This document shows, in pieces, positions 1 to 13,115 of a DNA stretch of 64,000 nucleotides (positions are counted from its first letter, which is position 1; every line of letters begins with the position of its first letter). The DNA comes from Darksidea phi (lineage: Eukaryota; Ascomycota; Dothideomycetes; Pleosporales; Lentitheciaceae). Location: contig JASJFT010000030.1 of assembly GCA_030770425.1 (NCBI GenBank), positions 1-64,000 on the forward strand, read 5' to 3'. The notes below the pieces were generated by a model. That model made no database searches, was not told where the DNA came from, and worked only from the letters and a program-made list of their open reading frames with translations. Position numbers and translations under genes: made by a program.

Positions 1-779
1 TACTATTAGTTAATTAGAAGGCTATCTTAGCTATTATAACTCCTAGTTAATTATACTTAGTTCTAAGGTTTTATATTTACTACTTAATTTATATATTAAG
101 TACGTTAATATCTTTAAATAATAGTTCTATAATTTATATAGTAATTAATATATTAAAAACTACTTTAGATTAATATACTAAAGTAATATAAGTATCTTAT
201 ATATACTACTTAATATACTACTAGATAGTATTCTATACTATTAGATTAATTATATAAAGAAGTTTAGCTTATTCTCTTTAAAGTAGAATAATATTCTTAT
301 TATCTTTATACGTAACCTTATTATCGTTAAACTCTAGTAGCTAATTCTTTACTAAAATAGTTTTTAATTTTATATAGAGATTAGTAAAATATAGTATCTT
401 CTTCTCCTTCTATAAGAACTAGGGTATAATAGTACTAAGGGTATTATTTATTTATATCTTTATAATTCCGAAGATATCTTTACCTTTATATATAACTAGT
501 AAGTATAAATTATATAATAAAATCTATATTCTTAACTTTTCTTTATAATAGTTATAGTATATCTTAAATTAATATAGCCCTAATTCTATTATACCGTATA
601 AAGACTTTACTACTCTTAGAATTAAGTTTAAAGAGAAGAAATATTAAATATCTTTAAAGAGTCTAATATATAGTATATAAAGAAGTTTATTAGTTAACTA
701 TATATAGACTTAGGTAAAAATTTTAAGTTTATATTATATACTATATAAAGTAATTAGAATTACTCTAATAGCTAGAATT

Positions 780-1335
780 AGTTATTAGCTTATCTTCTAG
801 ATAGTTAAAGATTAGATAAAGATAGTCTTCTTCTCCTCGTCTAAATATTCTATAAATATAAGTTAGGACTTTTTATATAACTATATATTCTTCCCTTTAA
901 CTTCTTATATAAGATAAAGGTTAAAGATCTAGCTAGAATATTTAGTAGGATTAAACTACTTAATCTAGAAGATTTTATTATTAATAAGTATATTTACCTC
1001 TATACGATCTAATTCTTTAAAGAATTTCTTAGATATATTAATAATACTATTTATATAGAGTTTAACTACTAGTTTATAATTATCTTTTTTCTTCTAGATT
1101 AGAAAAGTATCTATAATTAGTATAGAATTCCTTTAAGGTCTTCCTCTATCTTATTTCTTTAATTCTTTAACTCGTATAGGAGGGGATTCTTCTTTTCTTA
1201 GTCTTCTACGCTTCCTTATATACGGTTATTTAACTTAGATTAGAATAGATTTATTAGAATTAATATCTTTACTTAGTCGGTTATTAGTTTTATATAGAGA
1301 AGCCTATTTATAATAATATTCCTTAACTTATATAT
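780..1335 (-). pseudogene. RIP-degraded ORF of unknown transposon
   Basis: Read on the minus strand, about 1330 down to 1140 gives a coding-like frame rich in Lys, Glu and Arg in which every stop is TAA or TAG, as expected when CAA and CAG codons have been mutated by RIP. A second frame is similarly open between about 905 and 780. I could not match it to reverse transcriptase, integrase or transposase motifs. It lies opposite to the gypsy integrase further right, so it is probably another element or a nested insertion. Confidence 0.4.
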
Positions 1336-4300
1336 ATTATATAATAAGTAATCTATTATCTAAATAAATAGTAATATCTTTATCTTTAATTCCTATAATT
1401 TTATATAGGTCTATTTAATCTTTTTTCTCTCTTTATATTATAACTTCTATCTTAAGAGAAAGATTAAGAATATTATATAATAGTCTATTTCTTATATTTA
1501 ATATATAGTTAATATCTAGCTTTATATATTCTAGTTAAATTATTTTAATAATCTTTTATACGACGTTAGCGTATTTAATAATATTTAAAAATAGAGAAGA
1601 ATCTATATTAACTTAAGAATATATACTAAAGATAAGTAGTATAGATATAATATTATTTAAGTCTTCTATATTATTTAGAGCTTTAACTACTATTTAGAAA
1701 AGTAATTCGTCTAGTATATAATTATTAAGTTCGACTTTAAGAATATTAAATATATATTTTAAGAATACGTATATATATTCTATCTTACTAATAGTCTAAT
1801 ATACTTTAATAGATATCTATTAGTATTCTACTCTAATAATCTTTATATAAGCTTAGAATTCTTTCGAAGTAAAATTTATATCTAGATTATATATAATATA
1901 GTCTAGTAGTTCTTAGTATATATTAATTTAATATATATAGAGTATATCCTAAGGATTTTATATAAAGAGTAATTTTAGAAATATTATTACTTAGAAGAAA
2001 GTATTAATATTAATTATATATAGAATATTCTTTTTATTAATCTATATAACGTTAATAATTATCTTATAATTAAAATAGATATTATTCTTAATTAAAAACT
2101 TAAATCTCTTTAGTATAGATCTATACGATTAGTAGAAGTAGTAGAATTTTATAATCTATTCTAGTACTAATAGGTTTACTTTATAGCTAGTATTTATAAG
2201 TAAATTATATAATTACTCTATATAAGAGTAGTTAAAATAGTAATATAGCTAACGTAGCTCTAATTTTATAAAGAATAATATAGTATTTACTAGATTAATA
2301 TTAAAGAATAGATAGTTCTATTTATATATAATAGGAATAGTTATTTTATTCTTTTATATAATATAATTAAGGACGTTATTAAAGTAGACTTCTAGTCGGT
2401 CGGTATTTATTAGTAATAATAGAAAGAGTATTAGGGTATTTAAGATATAGTAGATAATTATTCTAATTAGATTCTTAATTTATATAATTTCTAAAGATAT
2501 TATTAAATTCTATTTATTAAAGTTAATAGTTATATTATAAGATATCTAGTTAACTTTTATATAAAAGTTCTCGCGTATATATATCTTAAGTTATACTTTT
2601 CTAATAATTAATATTTATATAATACTAGTATTCTATAGTTCTTCTTAATATACTATATAGTAATAGTCTTTAAGAAAGAATTAGTTAATTTAAGATTAAT
2701 AATCTTTATTAATTCTATAGATATCTTTACTAATTATATAATAAAGATATATTACTAATATAAGATAGTTAAGTATATATTTACTTTTCTTAATATCTTT
2801 TTTAGATCTATTACTATTATTCTTATATATAGTATTAATATCTACGTCGTTATTAGAAAGTCCTTTAAAATCTATAATATAGGTAGCTATCTTATTATAT
2901 AAGAGTACTTAGTAGTATATATCTTTAAAAAATATAATATACTATATTCTAGCTCTAAAATAATCTATTTAATTATAATTTAATAACTAGTAATCTTCTT
3001 TATAATAAATAAAGTATCTTTTTCTTCTTAGTCTAGTATAATTATCTCTTCCTCGTATAGTAAATAGTCTACTAGGTAGTTAGGATTATCTATACTAGGA
3101 TAGTCTATCTTATACTAAGTAGTATAAGTTATACTATTAGTTAGTATAGAAAGTATTATATAAGTTCTAGATATATTAGTTATTACTCTATTAGTTAAGT
3201 AAGACTTATAATACTAACTAAAGGTTACTAAATAATCCTTTATATATTATCTTAGATAAGAGTAAAACTTATTTTAACTTATAATACTACTATATAAAGT
3301 TATATTTCCCTATAAAACTATAGACCGAATACTTATTATATAAGAATAAGCTTATTAATTATAGCTTCTAGTACCTTATATAGTATTTTATTAGAGTTCT
3401 TCTATCTTACTTATATAAATATTATTATAGTCTAGTTAGTATAGTATTAGTTATAATTAATATCTATATTAAAGTATTTATTAAATACTTTATATAAATA
3501 CTTCTAAGTTTAACTAGAACTAATAACTATTAGATAGTAGGTATTTATATAACTCTTAAGGATATCTAAAAAGATATTTAAGTATTAGAACTTATAAATC
3601 TTAAGATATCTATATAGTTTAATAAAGATTTATATCTTATTAATAAGAATATTATATAGTTTACTAGTATAGTTATTTACCTTTCTCTATACCTTTTAGA
3701 ATTAGATAAGCTTTTTAAATAAAAGGGGTATATTAATATATTCTTAGGTTAATAGAAGTTCGTACGAATTATATATTAATATTAAGACTAATTAATAGGG
3801 TAGCTATATAGTTAATAGAGGAACTAAGGCTTTCTATATAAAAGAAGAAGGTTTATATATTAGATAGATAGGTACTACTCTTTATTATAATAAGATAGTA
3901 TTATATAAAGGGTTAAATATATATCTTAGAGACTAAAGACCCTACTAGATATTCTAGAGGAAGAAAGAAGGGAAAGAATCTTAATAGATATCCTTTCTAT
4001 TCTTCTTAGAACTTAATTTCCTCTTTCTATTATTATATAGGTTATAGACCGTAAGTCTAGAAGATATCGATCTAGAACTCTTAATATTAAAGTTCTAGTA
4101 TATAATATCGTATAACTTCTATAATTAGATAGTCTTAGAATTTAAGATAGGGTATATATCTCGCTTTTTAAGAATATACTTAAGCTCTCTCTTAAACGCG
4201 TAATTAGTACGATTCTAATAACTAATAGTCTAGTCTTAGAAGTCTTCTAGAAAGCTTTATATAAAGATTTCTTCTACTCTATTTAATATATATAATTTAG

Positions 4301-5435
4301 TAAATATATATCTAGTATACGAGTTAAGCTAAATAATACCTTCTTTTAATTTAATATTAATATTATTAAGGTTAATTCTATTAGTCTAGTACTAAGAATT
4401 AACTTTATACTTTAATATCGCTATTAAGATATTTATATTATAGGAGTATTTATTATATAAAGTATTATCCCTTCTTATTATTAGTCTTTTCTCTTTTATA
4501 CGCGATAATAGTAGTAGAGGTTCTTATTTCTATATAGAGAATAAGGATTCTTCCTTATTCTCTATAGATAAAGGTTAGATAGCTTATTTTAATATTATAA
4601 TTTAATTAGTTAGTATTACTTATACGTTTATACGATAGTAGAAGAGAGAAGATAGATAAATTACGGGCTTATATTTATATAATATAGATTAATATAGTAG
4701 CTATACTATTATATTCTTATTATATAGAAGTAGATAGTATATTCGTTAATTTATTAGCTATCTACCTTTATATAAAAGAAGTTAATCTTCTTTTCTATAT
4801 AGATATATAAGATAGAGTCGATATATAATACTTATTAACTCTATCTTTACTTTCTATATAGAATAGATACGAAATAGAGTCTAGGGTAGTCTAAAAGATC
4901 TCCGTCTTTACTTTTACTAATTTATAATTTTATTATATAGGATAGAAGCTTATTATAGTAATTTATTAACTTCTATTATATAGTTTAATTACTAATTAGT
5001 ATTAAATAATCTATAGTTTATAATAGTAGACTATAGGGATTTAACTAAGTAAATAGCTAGAGTATATATACGTATATACGAAATAGAAATAATAAAATAA
5101 TTTAATTTAAAAGATTATTTATTTTTACTAAAGAGACTTTAGATAGAAGTCCCTTTTATTTAAAAGAATTACGTAAAGCTTCGTACGTAGTAAATTACTA
5201 AGAAGATAATCTATATATATAAATTCTACGCGACTATATATAATTAAATATATAAGATTAGTACTAGAACTTAGTAAATAAATAGATATACTATTTTCTA
5301 TATATATAATAATTAGTTACTTAAGTTCTTATAGATTATATAAACTATTACTATAATAAATATACTAGATATATACTTTATAGAATACTATAACTAATAA
5401 AGAATATAGAAGAATTATAGAAGATTATAACTATA

Positions 5436-5930
5436 GACTTTATTATATAATTATTATATTTAAGAAAACTAATAATAAGAGTATTCTATAATACTATACT
5501 AGTAGTAGTAGATAAATTTACTAAATATATATACTTTATTCTATATATAGATAAAAAGAATATAGTAGAATAATTTATCTATACTTTACTAAGATATATA
5601 TTTAATAAATATAAAATATTAGATAAAGTTATTTTAAATAAAAATATTAAGTTTATAATAAAGTTTTAGTAAACTCTTATAACTAAACTAGAAATAAAAT
5701 ATAGTATATTAACTATATATTACCTATAGATAAATAGACTAATAGAATAAATAAACTAAATAATAGAGTAATATCTTAGATATTATCTAAACTACTATTA
5801 GAATAATTAAATTATACTTTTATCTATAGTATAATTTATATATAATAGTTTATAATATAATATAATAAAAATAATACCTTTCTTTATAAATTATAGAATT
5901 AAACTAGAAATATATAAGAAATCTATATAA
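5436..5930 (+). pseudogene. Ty3/gypsy integrase core relic (RIP-mutated)
   Basis: Taking TAA and TAG as former glutamines, one frame reads through a recognisable retroviral-type integrase core. It has an ITIDFI-like opening, a TILVVVDKFTKY block typical of gypsy integrases, then NKY..LDKVILNKNIKF (normally DRD..F), a YYLQINRLIEQ block (normally YHPQTDGQTER), and the FIYNSL and PFFINY blocks near the end. Catalytic positions are altered by C-to-T and G-to-A changes. It encodes no functional protein. It would have inserted retrotransposon cDNA into chromosomes. No matching reverse transcriptase could be read upstream, so the element is truncated or interrupted. Confidence 0.85.
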
Positions 5931-6327
5931 CTTTAGTCTTATAGCTAGAATAGAGAAGAAATAATAAAAATTATTCTATAAATATACTAATAATTTAAGG
6001 AAGATATAAAATTCCTTTAAAATAGAATAAGTAAATAATATAATAAGAAGTAAAAGGAAGTACCTACTTTTAAAGAGAAAGAAAAGATATAGTTATTATA
6101 AAAAAATATTAAAAGTAAGTAACCTAGTAGTAAATTAGATTATACTAAGATTAGACTTTATAAGATTAAGAAATAAGTCTTATTTATAAACTATTAACTA
6201 AGATTATCTCTATAAATAAAAATCTACCCTATATTTTATATTAGCTTATTAGAGAAAGTATTATAGAATATTAAACTAGTAGTATATAAAGTAGATATAT
6301 ATAATAAAAATAATAAAGAATAAAAAG

Positions 6328-6480
6328 TAGAAGAAATCCTAGATAAAGATATTAGAAATAGAAAAAATTACTATCTAATCTAATAGTAGGGAATAGATAA
6401 GAATAGAAAACTATAAAAATAAATTTAAGAATCTAAAGATAATCTTAATTATTCTAAAAAGCTTATAAAGTACTAAAACT
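6328..6480 (+). pseudogene. chromodomain relic of the same gypsy element (chromovirus)
   Basis: About 400 bases after the integrase relic, a frame reads VEEILDKDIRNRKNYYLI followed by three TAG/TAA codons where KWKGY-type tryptophans and glutamines would stand, then a SKDNLNYSKKLIKYY stretch. This is the shape of the chromodomain at the C-terminus of chromovirus integrases, which steers insertion toward particular chromatin. It confirms the element as a chromovirus. The same RIP changes inactivate it. Confidence 0.8.
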
Positions 6481-9400
6481 ATAATTTTAAAGAAAACCTA
6501 GAGATAAGACGAGTTTATCTTATAATAAATTAAGAAAACTAATATTTTTTATAGTATAGTAAGAGATATTTAATAGATTAAGAAAAATAATATTATTTAT
6601 AATATTATAAATAACGTCTAGAATAGTTAAAGAGATCTCTAGATTCTTCTACTATCCTAACTACTAGAGCTCTATCTTCTTAGTATTAAATTTAGCCTCG
6701 AGAGCGCGAGACTACTTAGCTATTTTCTTATTAAGAAACTCTTTCTATTTTTTTAGATATTAAATCTTTATCTATATATTAAATAACTCTTAACTAAATT
6801 TAACTATATAATAAAGTAGTTTTTTATAATATTCTTTAACTACCTATAACTAAGCTTAAAGTTTCTTTTATAAATAGTTAATAGATTACTCTAATATATA
6901 TAAGTTTATATATATAAGTTATAATTAAAAATAGATACTTAGCTATAGAAATTTTAGATAACTAGTAAGAATTTCGTACGTTTATATAGATATAGGCTTT
7001 ATAGTATTTACTTTTACTAGAAGAAATAATATAGGATACTCCTAGCTTACTATACTAAGAATAAGGAAATATTTTAAAACTATTATAACTAATATAGTTA
7101 ATAAGTATAAGATATTCTTTAGTTTTATAAAATATTATAAAGAAAGAGAGGTATAATTTAGAAAGATTCTAAGCTAATACTAATATAGCCGAATACTAAA
7201 TCTAGAATAATCTCTAAGTTAAAGGTTTAGAGAGAGGAGATAGTATTATAAACTATATATAAACTATAGAATAATAACTAATAGGGATACCTAAGATAGA
7301 GTCTATTATAGATTCTAATAAAGAATACGATATAGACCTTATAATTAATAAATAGAAAGTTATATAATAGATTTATAGATCTATAATTTTTAGTAAATAT
7401 AAATTCTATAAATCTATAAATCTATAGATTAGTAGATCTATTAGAAGATAGAGCTATAGATCCTATAGATCTAAGGGAACTAAATTAATATATAATAACT
7501 ATAAATCTTCTAAATAGTCTTTTTTCCTTATAGTTAATTTTAAATCTAGATTAATCCTTATCTATTAATATAATTAAACTATTATCCTTTATTTTTACTT
7601 CTTCTTTTCTATCTTAAGTATAAATTCTAAATAAGGCTAAATAATCTATTAGGCCCGGACCTCGTTTAATATATTACTTCTCGAAACTAATTACTATATA
7701 GATAATTTTAAAGATTCTTATAATATTTTAAAGAATTAAATATAATACTTTAGTATAAATATATTTTTAGTAAAGTAGTAATAAGTTTATTTAAGATACT
7801 TAGATTTATAGTAATAGTAAAGGCTTTATAATAAATAAAGAGAACTAAATTTACTTTTTCTTTACCTCTTTCTTTTTCTTTTATTCTTATAGTATTATAT
7901 ATTAATAGTATTAAGTATTATCTTTTTTCTAATATAATATTTATTATATTAATATTAAAATTATATACTTATAGAGTATTATTATTATATTAATTTAATA
8001 AGTAATTAAAAATCTTATATATATATTAAGTTTAAGATTTAACTCTTAGAGTAGAATAAGTAGTAAAAGTTATTATAAATAGTAGATATACTAGTCTACC
8101 TTAAACTAAAAGTTTAAATATTAAAAGAATACTTTTAGTATTCTTTTTCTCTTCTTTCTCTTAATTAAGTAAGCTCTTTTTTCTTATAAATAAGAATCTT
8201 ATTCTTATATTCTTAAAGAGTATCTACTCTTTAATATATCTATTAAGTTATTCTATAGTATAAAGATTCTTAAGCTTTATAGTAAACTAAGATTATTTTA
8301 AATTTAAAATCTTAATCTCTTCTTCTAAGATTCTTTCTATATATAATCTATTAAGAATATTATTCTTATAATTAAACTCTTATTTAAATATTATATTTTA
8401 TATTTTAATAATTCTATTAAGTTTAGATATCTATATATAGAAGATATTAGATAAATTATACCTAATAAGGTACCTAATATAAGCCCTTAGCTTTATCTTA
8501 TTAGTTAATTTTAGATTATACTAATAGATATAGACTTAATTACTAATAAGATTATAATAAACTACTAATAATTTAGTATTAAAGACTACCTTATAAGGTA
8601 TCTTCTATTATAATAATTAAATAAGTATAGTATTAAGAAGCTAGATAGTTATAAGAGCTAGTTTATTTATATATTTTTTAAATAGTTCTAAAATTATTTA
8701 TAATACTTATACTTATTATATAATTATATATTCTATTACTTCTTATAGCTCTTTTAGCTTATTAGTATTCTTAACTATTATTTTATTCTTAATTCCTAAT
8801 TAATATAAGATTTCTAAGAAATCTTTTCTAAAATCTTTCTTATTATTTAATTAGATTATAATAATAGTATTATTATTATTTTTTTAATATATAGAGGTAT
8901 AAAGCTAAAATCTAAAAATTATATAAATAGGTATAGTCCTCTACCCGAGTTATATAAAAGTATTAATCGTATTATTTTATATAATTCGCGTATTTAATAG
9001 TATAAATAGACGTAGTAGCCCTTTAGATATATAATTATCGTATACTACTTAGATTATCTTAAAGGCTAAACGACGGAACTACTAAGCCCTAATTAGGACT
9101 AGTAGCTATAAGACGTTTCTACGAAATAGCTAGGTATTAAGAGCCTATATATAAGGATACTAAGTACTCCTTCTACTTCTTTCTTAAGTCTATCTTACTT
9201 CCTAAATATAAGATAACTTCTTATACTATCTTTATAAATTACTATTTTATTCTACTTTAATCTATAGATATACCTATACGTAGTACTATTCTCTACGATA
9301 ATACTATTTAAGCCTACGCCTATATCTATACCTACGTCTAAGAATATCTAAACTATAAACTTAATAATATTATTAATTATAATTATACCTTCTAGAAGAA

Positions 9401-12179
9401 AGAATATAGTAAGCTTATAATTATAGAGCTATAGCTTATATATATAAAGGGTTAGTTCGTATATCTATTAAATATACTATAGATAGTATAGGTTTATTAG
9501 CTTAGTATCCGCTTAATATACGTTAAGGTAGATAAGAATAATAAAAAGAACTTTCTTAGATAGTAGCTATTAAGACTAAGCTAGCTTACTAAGAATCTTA
9601 GGGTTTAATAGAATAATAAAGTAATAAATTTTCTAAAGAGAGATCTCTAGATAAAGAAGAGTATAGAGTATATAATAAAGGTACTTTAAGCTATCTACGA
9701 GTTTTAGGACGTAAAGGAGATTAAAGAGATAAAGGTAAAAGTAATAAAATAATAGAGGGCCGAAGTAGAGAAGAAGTTAATAATATAGGATAAGATTAAT
9801 AGAGGCTATTTAATTTATATATATAGATTTAAAAGATAGCGGAGGAAAGAGAGGAAATAGTTATTAACGTTTCGTAGTAGTTACTTAGTATTAATATAGC
9901 GGAAATTATCGTAGTATATTAGTTCTTTTCTATACTTAGTTACTTAGTAAGACTAAATAAGAGTATATAATAGAATATTATATAAAAGAGTTTATATAAC
10001 GGCCTAAGCTATAATAATAGTATATTTATAATCTAATTAATATTTAATCTTCTTTATAAAGTTAAATATAGTTAGAATAAAAATACTTTAAAGTTTATTA
10101 AGTAAATAGATAAGTTTATACTACTTTAAATACTAATTTATTATATAAAGATTATACTTATTTCTATTATAATAAAGCTCTTTATAGGATATTAAGTATA
10201 TAAAATTAATAATAATTTATTAAAAAAAATATAGCTAGTATTTTTAGTATTTATTATAAAATCTATTAATTTATCTTTATAAGAATATAATTCTTATACT
10301 TCTTTTAAATAGAAGATAAATATTCTTTTTAAAGTTTAAAATCTCTTACTAATTCTTTTAAATATATAATTATATTAGATAAAGAATATATCTATATATA
10401 ATAAGTTTAAGTAGTTATAATCTTAAAGTTAAACTTAGAGTTCTTTAATAGACGTAATACTTAATAAAAAGCTACTATAGTTATTAATATATTAATATTT
10501 AAACGAGCTAATAGATTAATATTAATAAGCTAGTATCCTAATTAATATTATAGAATAATAATTATACTATTTAATAGATAATAGTATAGAAGATTCTATT
10601 CTAAGTTAAAGTATATTAATCTCTTCTTAAATCTTATAAGACTAAGAATATTAATAAAGAAGTTCTTAACTAAAGCGACCTCTATAAATAGAATTTTCTT
10701 AATATTATAAATCTTCTTAATAGATATTCTAATTATTTTTTACTTTATAATCTAAATAGCTTAAGCTCTAGTATATAAAATCTTATTAGAATTTCTATAT
10801 TAGGTATAAGTCTACTTTTATAAGTTTTATATATTATAAATATATAAATTTAATTTTAGGTCTATTATCTAGTAGTTAATATATAATAAGATTATTATTA
10901 TACTAAAAGTACTATATATAATAGTATTATTATAATAATAGTTACTATTAAATCTATCTCTTATACTATTATTAAAAGGTATACTAAAATAAATATTATA
11001 AGTTATAATTAACTAAGTTACTAATTTTATATAGACTAATTTATTCTTAATTTAAATAATTACTCTATTTATTTAACTTATTATTATTAAGTTACTTTAT
11101 ACCTTAGTAAACTTTATCTTAATATTAGACTTAGATTTTTATAAAGCTAGATATAAGAATAGTATAATATAATAATACTTTATATATTAGTATTATTTAT
11201 TATATAGGTACTTAACTAGATATTTCTAATTAAATCTAGAACTAATTTTCTTTAATTTTTTCTTCTAGTTTTTTTAATTCTTTATCTACTATATTACTTA
11301 TATTATATCTATTATTTTAGCTATTTCTAGTATTATAGTAAAGATTCTTAAGAATATACCTTTTATATTTATAACTTAAAAAATTATCTTAAACTTACTA
11401 TATATACTATAATTAATAGTATTAAAATACTTATAAAGCTTTATAGTAGCTTAGGTCTTATAATATCTATTAATTATTATTAAAAAGTTTTCTTATACTT
11501 AACTATTACTTATTTTTAATATTAAGAGAAGAGTTATTACTTTTATAATACGTACCTACTTATTAAACTAGATTTCTAGATTCTAATTATATTAATTAAA
11601 TATTTATAGAATATTATATTTATAGTATATTTTTTATCTTTAAATAGAATTAGAAGAAGTAATATAATTCTTTAATTTTCTTATATAAGTATATATTATT
11701 TAGTTCTTCTAAATTAATAGAATCTAGATTAGTAAGATAGTTAAGACTATATTAATATATATCTCTTTTAGAATCTTATTCTTCTATATCTATTTCTTAT
11801 ATTTATATTCCTATATCTTAAACTATATTATAGTATTCTTATTAGAATCTAGTTACTCTAGAATTTCTAGTTCTTTTAGTATAGATTTTAGGATATTAGT
11901 ATTTAGATTATAATATTACTAAATATTATATATTATTACTTTATCTTTATATTAAAATAACTAGAGATACTAGTACTCTAGTTTACTAAGAATAATAATT
12001 ATTTTTAAAGACCTCTAAATATCTAGTATAGCTATTATTATATTATATAATTAAGATAATAGCGATAACGAGGTTAATAATTAAATTATAAGAGTTACTA
12101 GAAGTAGTAGCTTTTTAAAATAAATAAACTATAGCGTTATTAAGAACCTATTATAGGGATAATAGGTACTCTAGGCTTA

Positions 12180-12344
12180 TAACTATTATAGTAAGGAATT
12201 AGGGTAAATTACTATAAGGGAAAGAAGTAAGAACTACGGTTTTTTATAAAAGCTCTATATAAGAGTAGCTTATATAGAATAGAATAAGGTATAGTAGCCA
12301 GGAGTAGTCATGTAATCTGACCTGGTGTGTGAGCTAGCCTGATA
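12180..12344 (-). repeat. LTR-like repeat end, RIP-mutated copy
   Basis: This segment aligns almost base for base with the reverse complement of 38269 to about 38436. The best-conserved part is the last 60 bases, with the shared run GTGTGTGAGCTAGCCTGATA ending at 12344. Differences are mostly C-to-T or G-to-A, so this is the RIP-mutated copy. Homology stops abruptly at 12344, which marks the element boundary. In the other copy a TATATAAA box follows the boundary, so an LTR U3/R region is the likeliest identity. A TG...CA end is not visible, so this is not proven. Confidence 0.7.
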
Positions 12345-12385
12345 TTTATGAACATCATGGCTGTACTTCTAAAAGAAAGCTGTGC

Positions 12386-12865
12386 TCAGCAACAGAAAGC
12401 TGTGGCAGGCAGTCGCGGTACATATTTTCGCAATTTGAAGACCCTAGATTCCAAGGTCAGTAAAGCAAAATAGAATGCCCCGGCCTTGGGCATGGGGAGA
12501 TAGGCGTGATTCGTAGGGATACCCAGAGATTCTCGAACGGCTTCCCAGGTAGCATCGTCGAGCGGTCTCTTCATCGAGTCCCGCTGCTCACGACACACGA
12601 GTCGAAAGCCCCCTATGAAAGGCCTACTCCCGGACAAGTCCGGAGAGGGCTGGCGTAGCCACTGCGCCATTTCGGCAGCTGCAAATGCGCCGTTGTCGGT
12701 TGCAGTGATCGGCTGTTCACCCTCATATACCCAGCATTGAATCCTGTAAAACTGAGCGCCGCCTTGACCTGACACGGTAGGCAAGCCAGGGCTGGACGGG
12801 GCCGGGAGGAATCGTCGAACCCTCTTTCTGCGCCGGACTGGCGGCTGTTCAGGTCCTTGGTCCAT
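12386..12865 (-). CDS. hypothetical protein next to repeat boundary
   Basis: The open frame runs to 13009, but the first methionine giving normal protein composition is at 12865 (159 residues), after an unlikely hydrophobic leader. The protein has a basic, proline-rich start (PVRRRKRVRRF), then a globular part with many aromatic residues and a closing YLPMPKAGAFYFALL segment. I do not recognise the family. The last 20 residues look less constrained, so the end may be out of frame after a missed intron or truncated. The stop lies only 42 bases from the end of the LTR-like repeat, which suggests the insertion removed the original 3' part. Confidence 0.45.
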   Translation of the reverse strand: MDQGPEQPPVRRRKRVRRFLPAPSSPGLPTVSGQGGAQFYRIQCWVYEGEQPITATDNGAFAAAEMAQWLRQPSPDLSGSRPFIGGFRLVCREQRDSMKRPLDDATWEAVRESLGIPTNHAYLPMPKAGAFYFALLTLESRVFKLRKYVPRLPATAFCC

Positions 12866-13115
12866 GACGGGAGACGATGCGCAAGTCGCAGTACCAAGAT
12901 AAGAGAGAAAAAAAGTGAAAAGCTGAATATTTGTTACAGCTAGGCACCATAGCCTGCGGGCGAGTAGAAAACTGACGAGACCCTCATTGGACGCTGTCAG
13001 CTCAGCCACAATCTACTGCTGCAACCCCGCATGGTTGCACGACAGGTTCTGCGTGTGACGGATCAAAATGCACATATCTTTTAGGAGTTTGCATGTGTTA
13101 TCTACCTCCTGGGTA

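Larger units (their letters stand above)
1..12297. repeat. RIP-saturated AT-rich transposon graveyard
   Basis: This stretch contains no plausible gene. Its base content is extremely AT-rich, and on visual scanning I found no CA or TG dinucleotide until about position 12298, while CG, CT and CC still occur. That is the expected end point of repeat-induced point mutation, which in Pezizomycotina converts CpA to TpA on both strands of repeats. TAA and TAG triplets stand where glutamine codons would be in the decayed coding segments. Several elements, probably nested, make up the block; only part of one Ty3/gypsy element and one LTR-like end can be identified. The edge is sharp: normal composition resumes within a few bases. 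Confidence 0.93.

Noticed and set aside
1..12297. Possible centromere or CRISPR-like array
   Set aside because: No regularly spaced repeats; the dinucleotide pattern and integrase relic point to RIP-mutated transposons. CRISPR does not occur in fungi.
12613..12897. 94-codon minus-strand frame overlapping the hypothetical gene
   Set aside because: It is a shadow of the longer frame at 12386-12865 and has no independent support.
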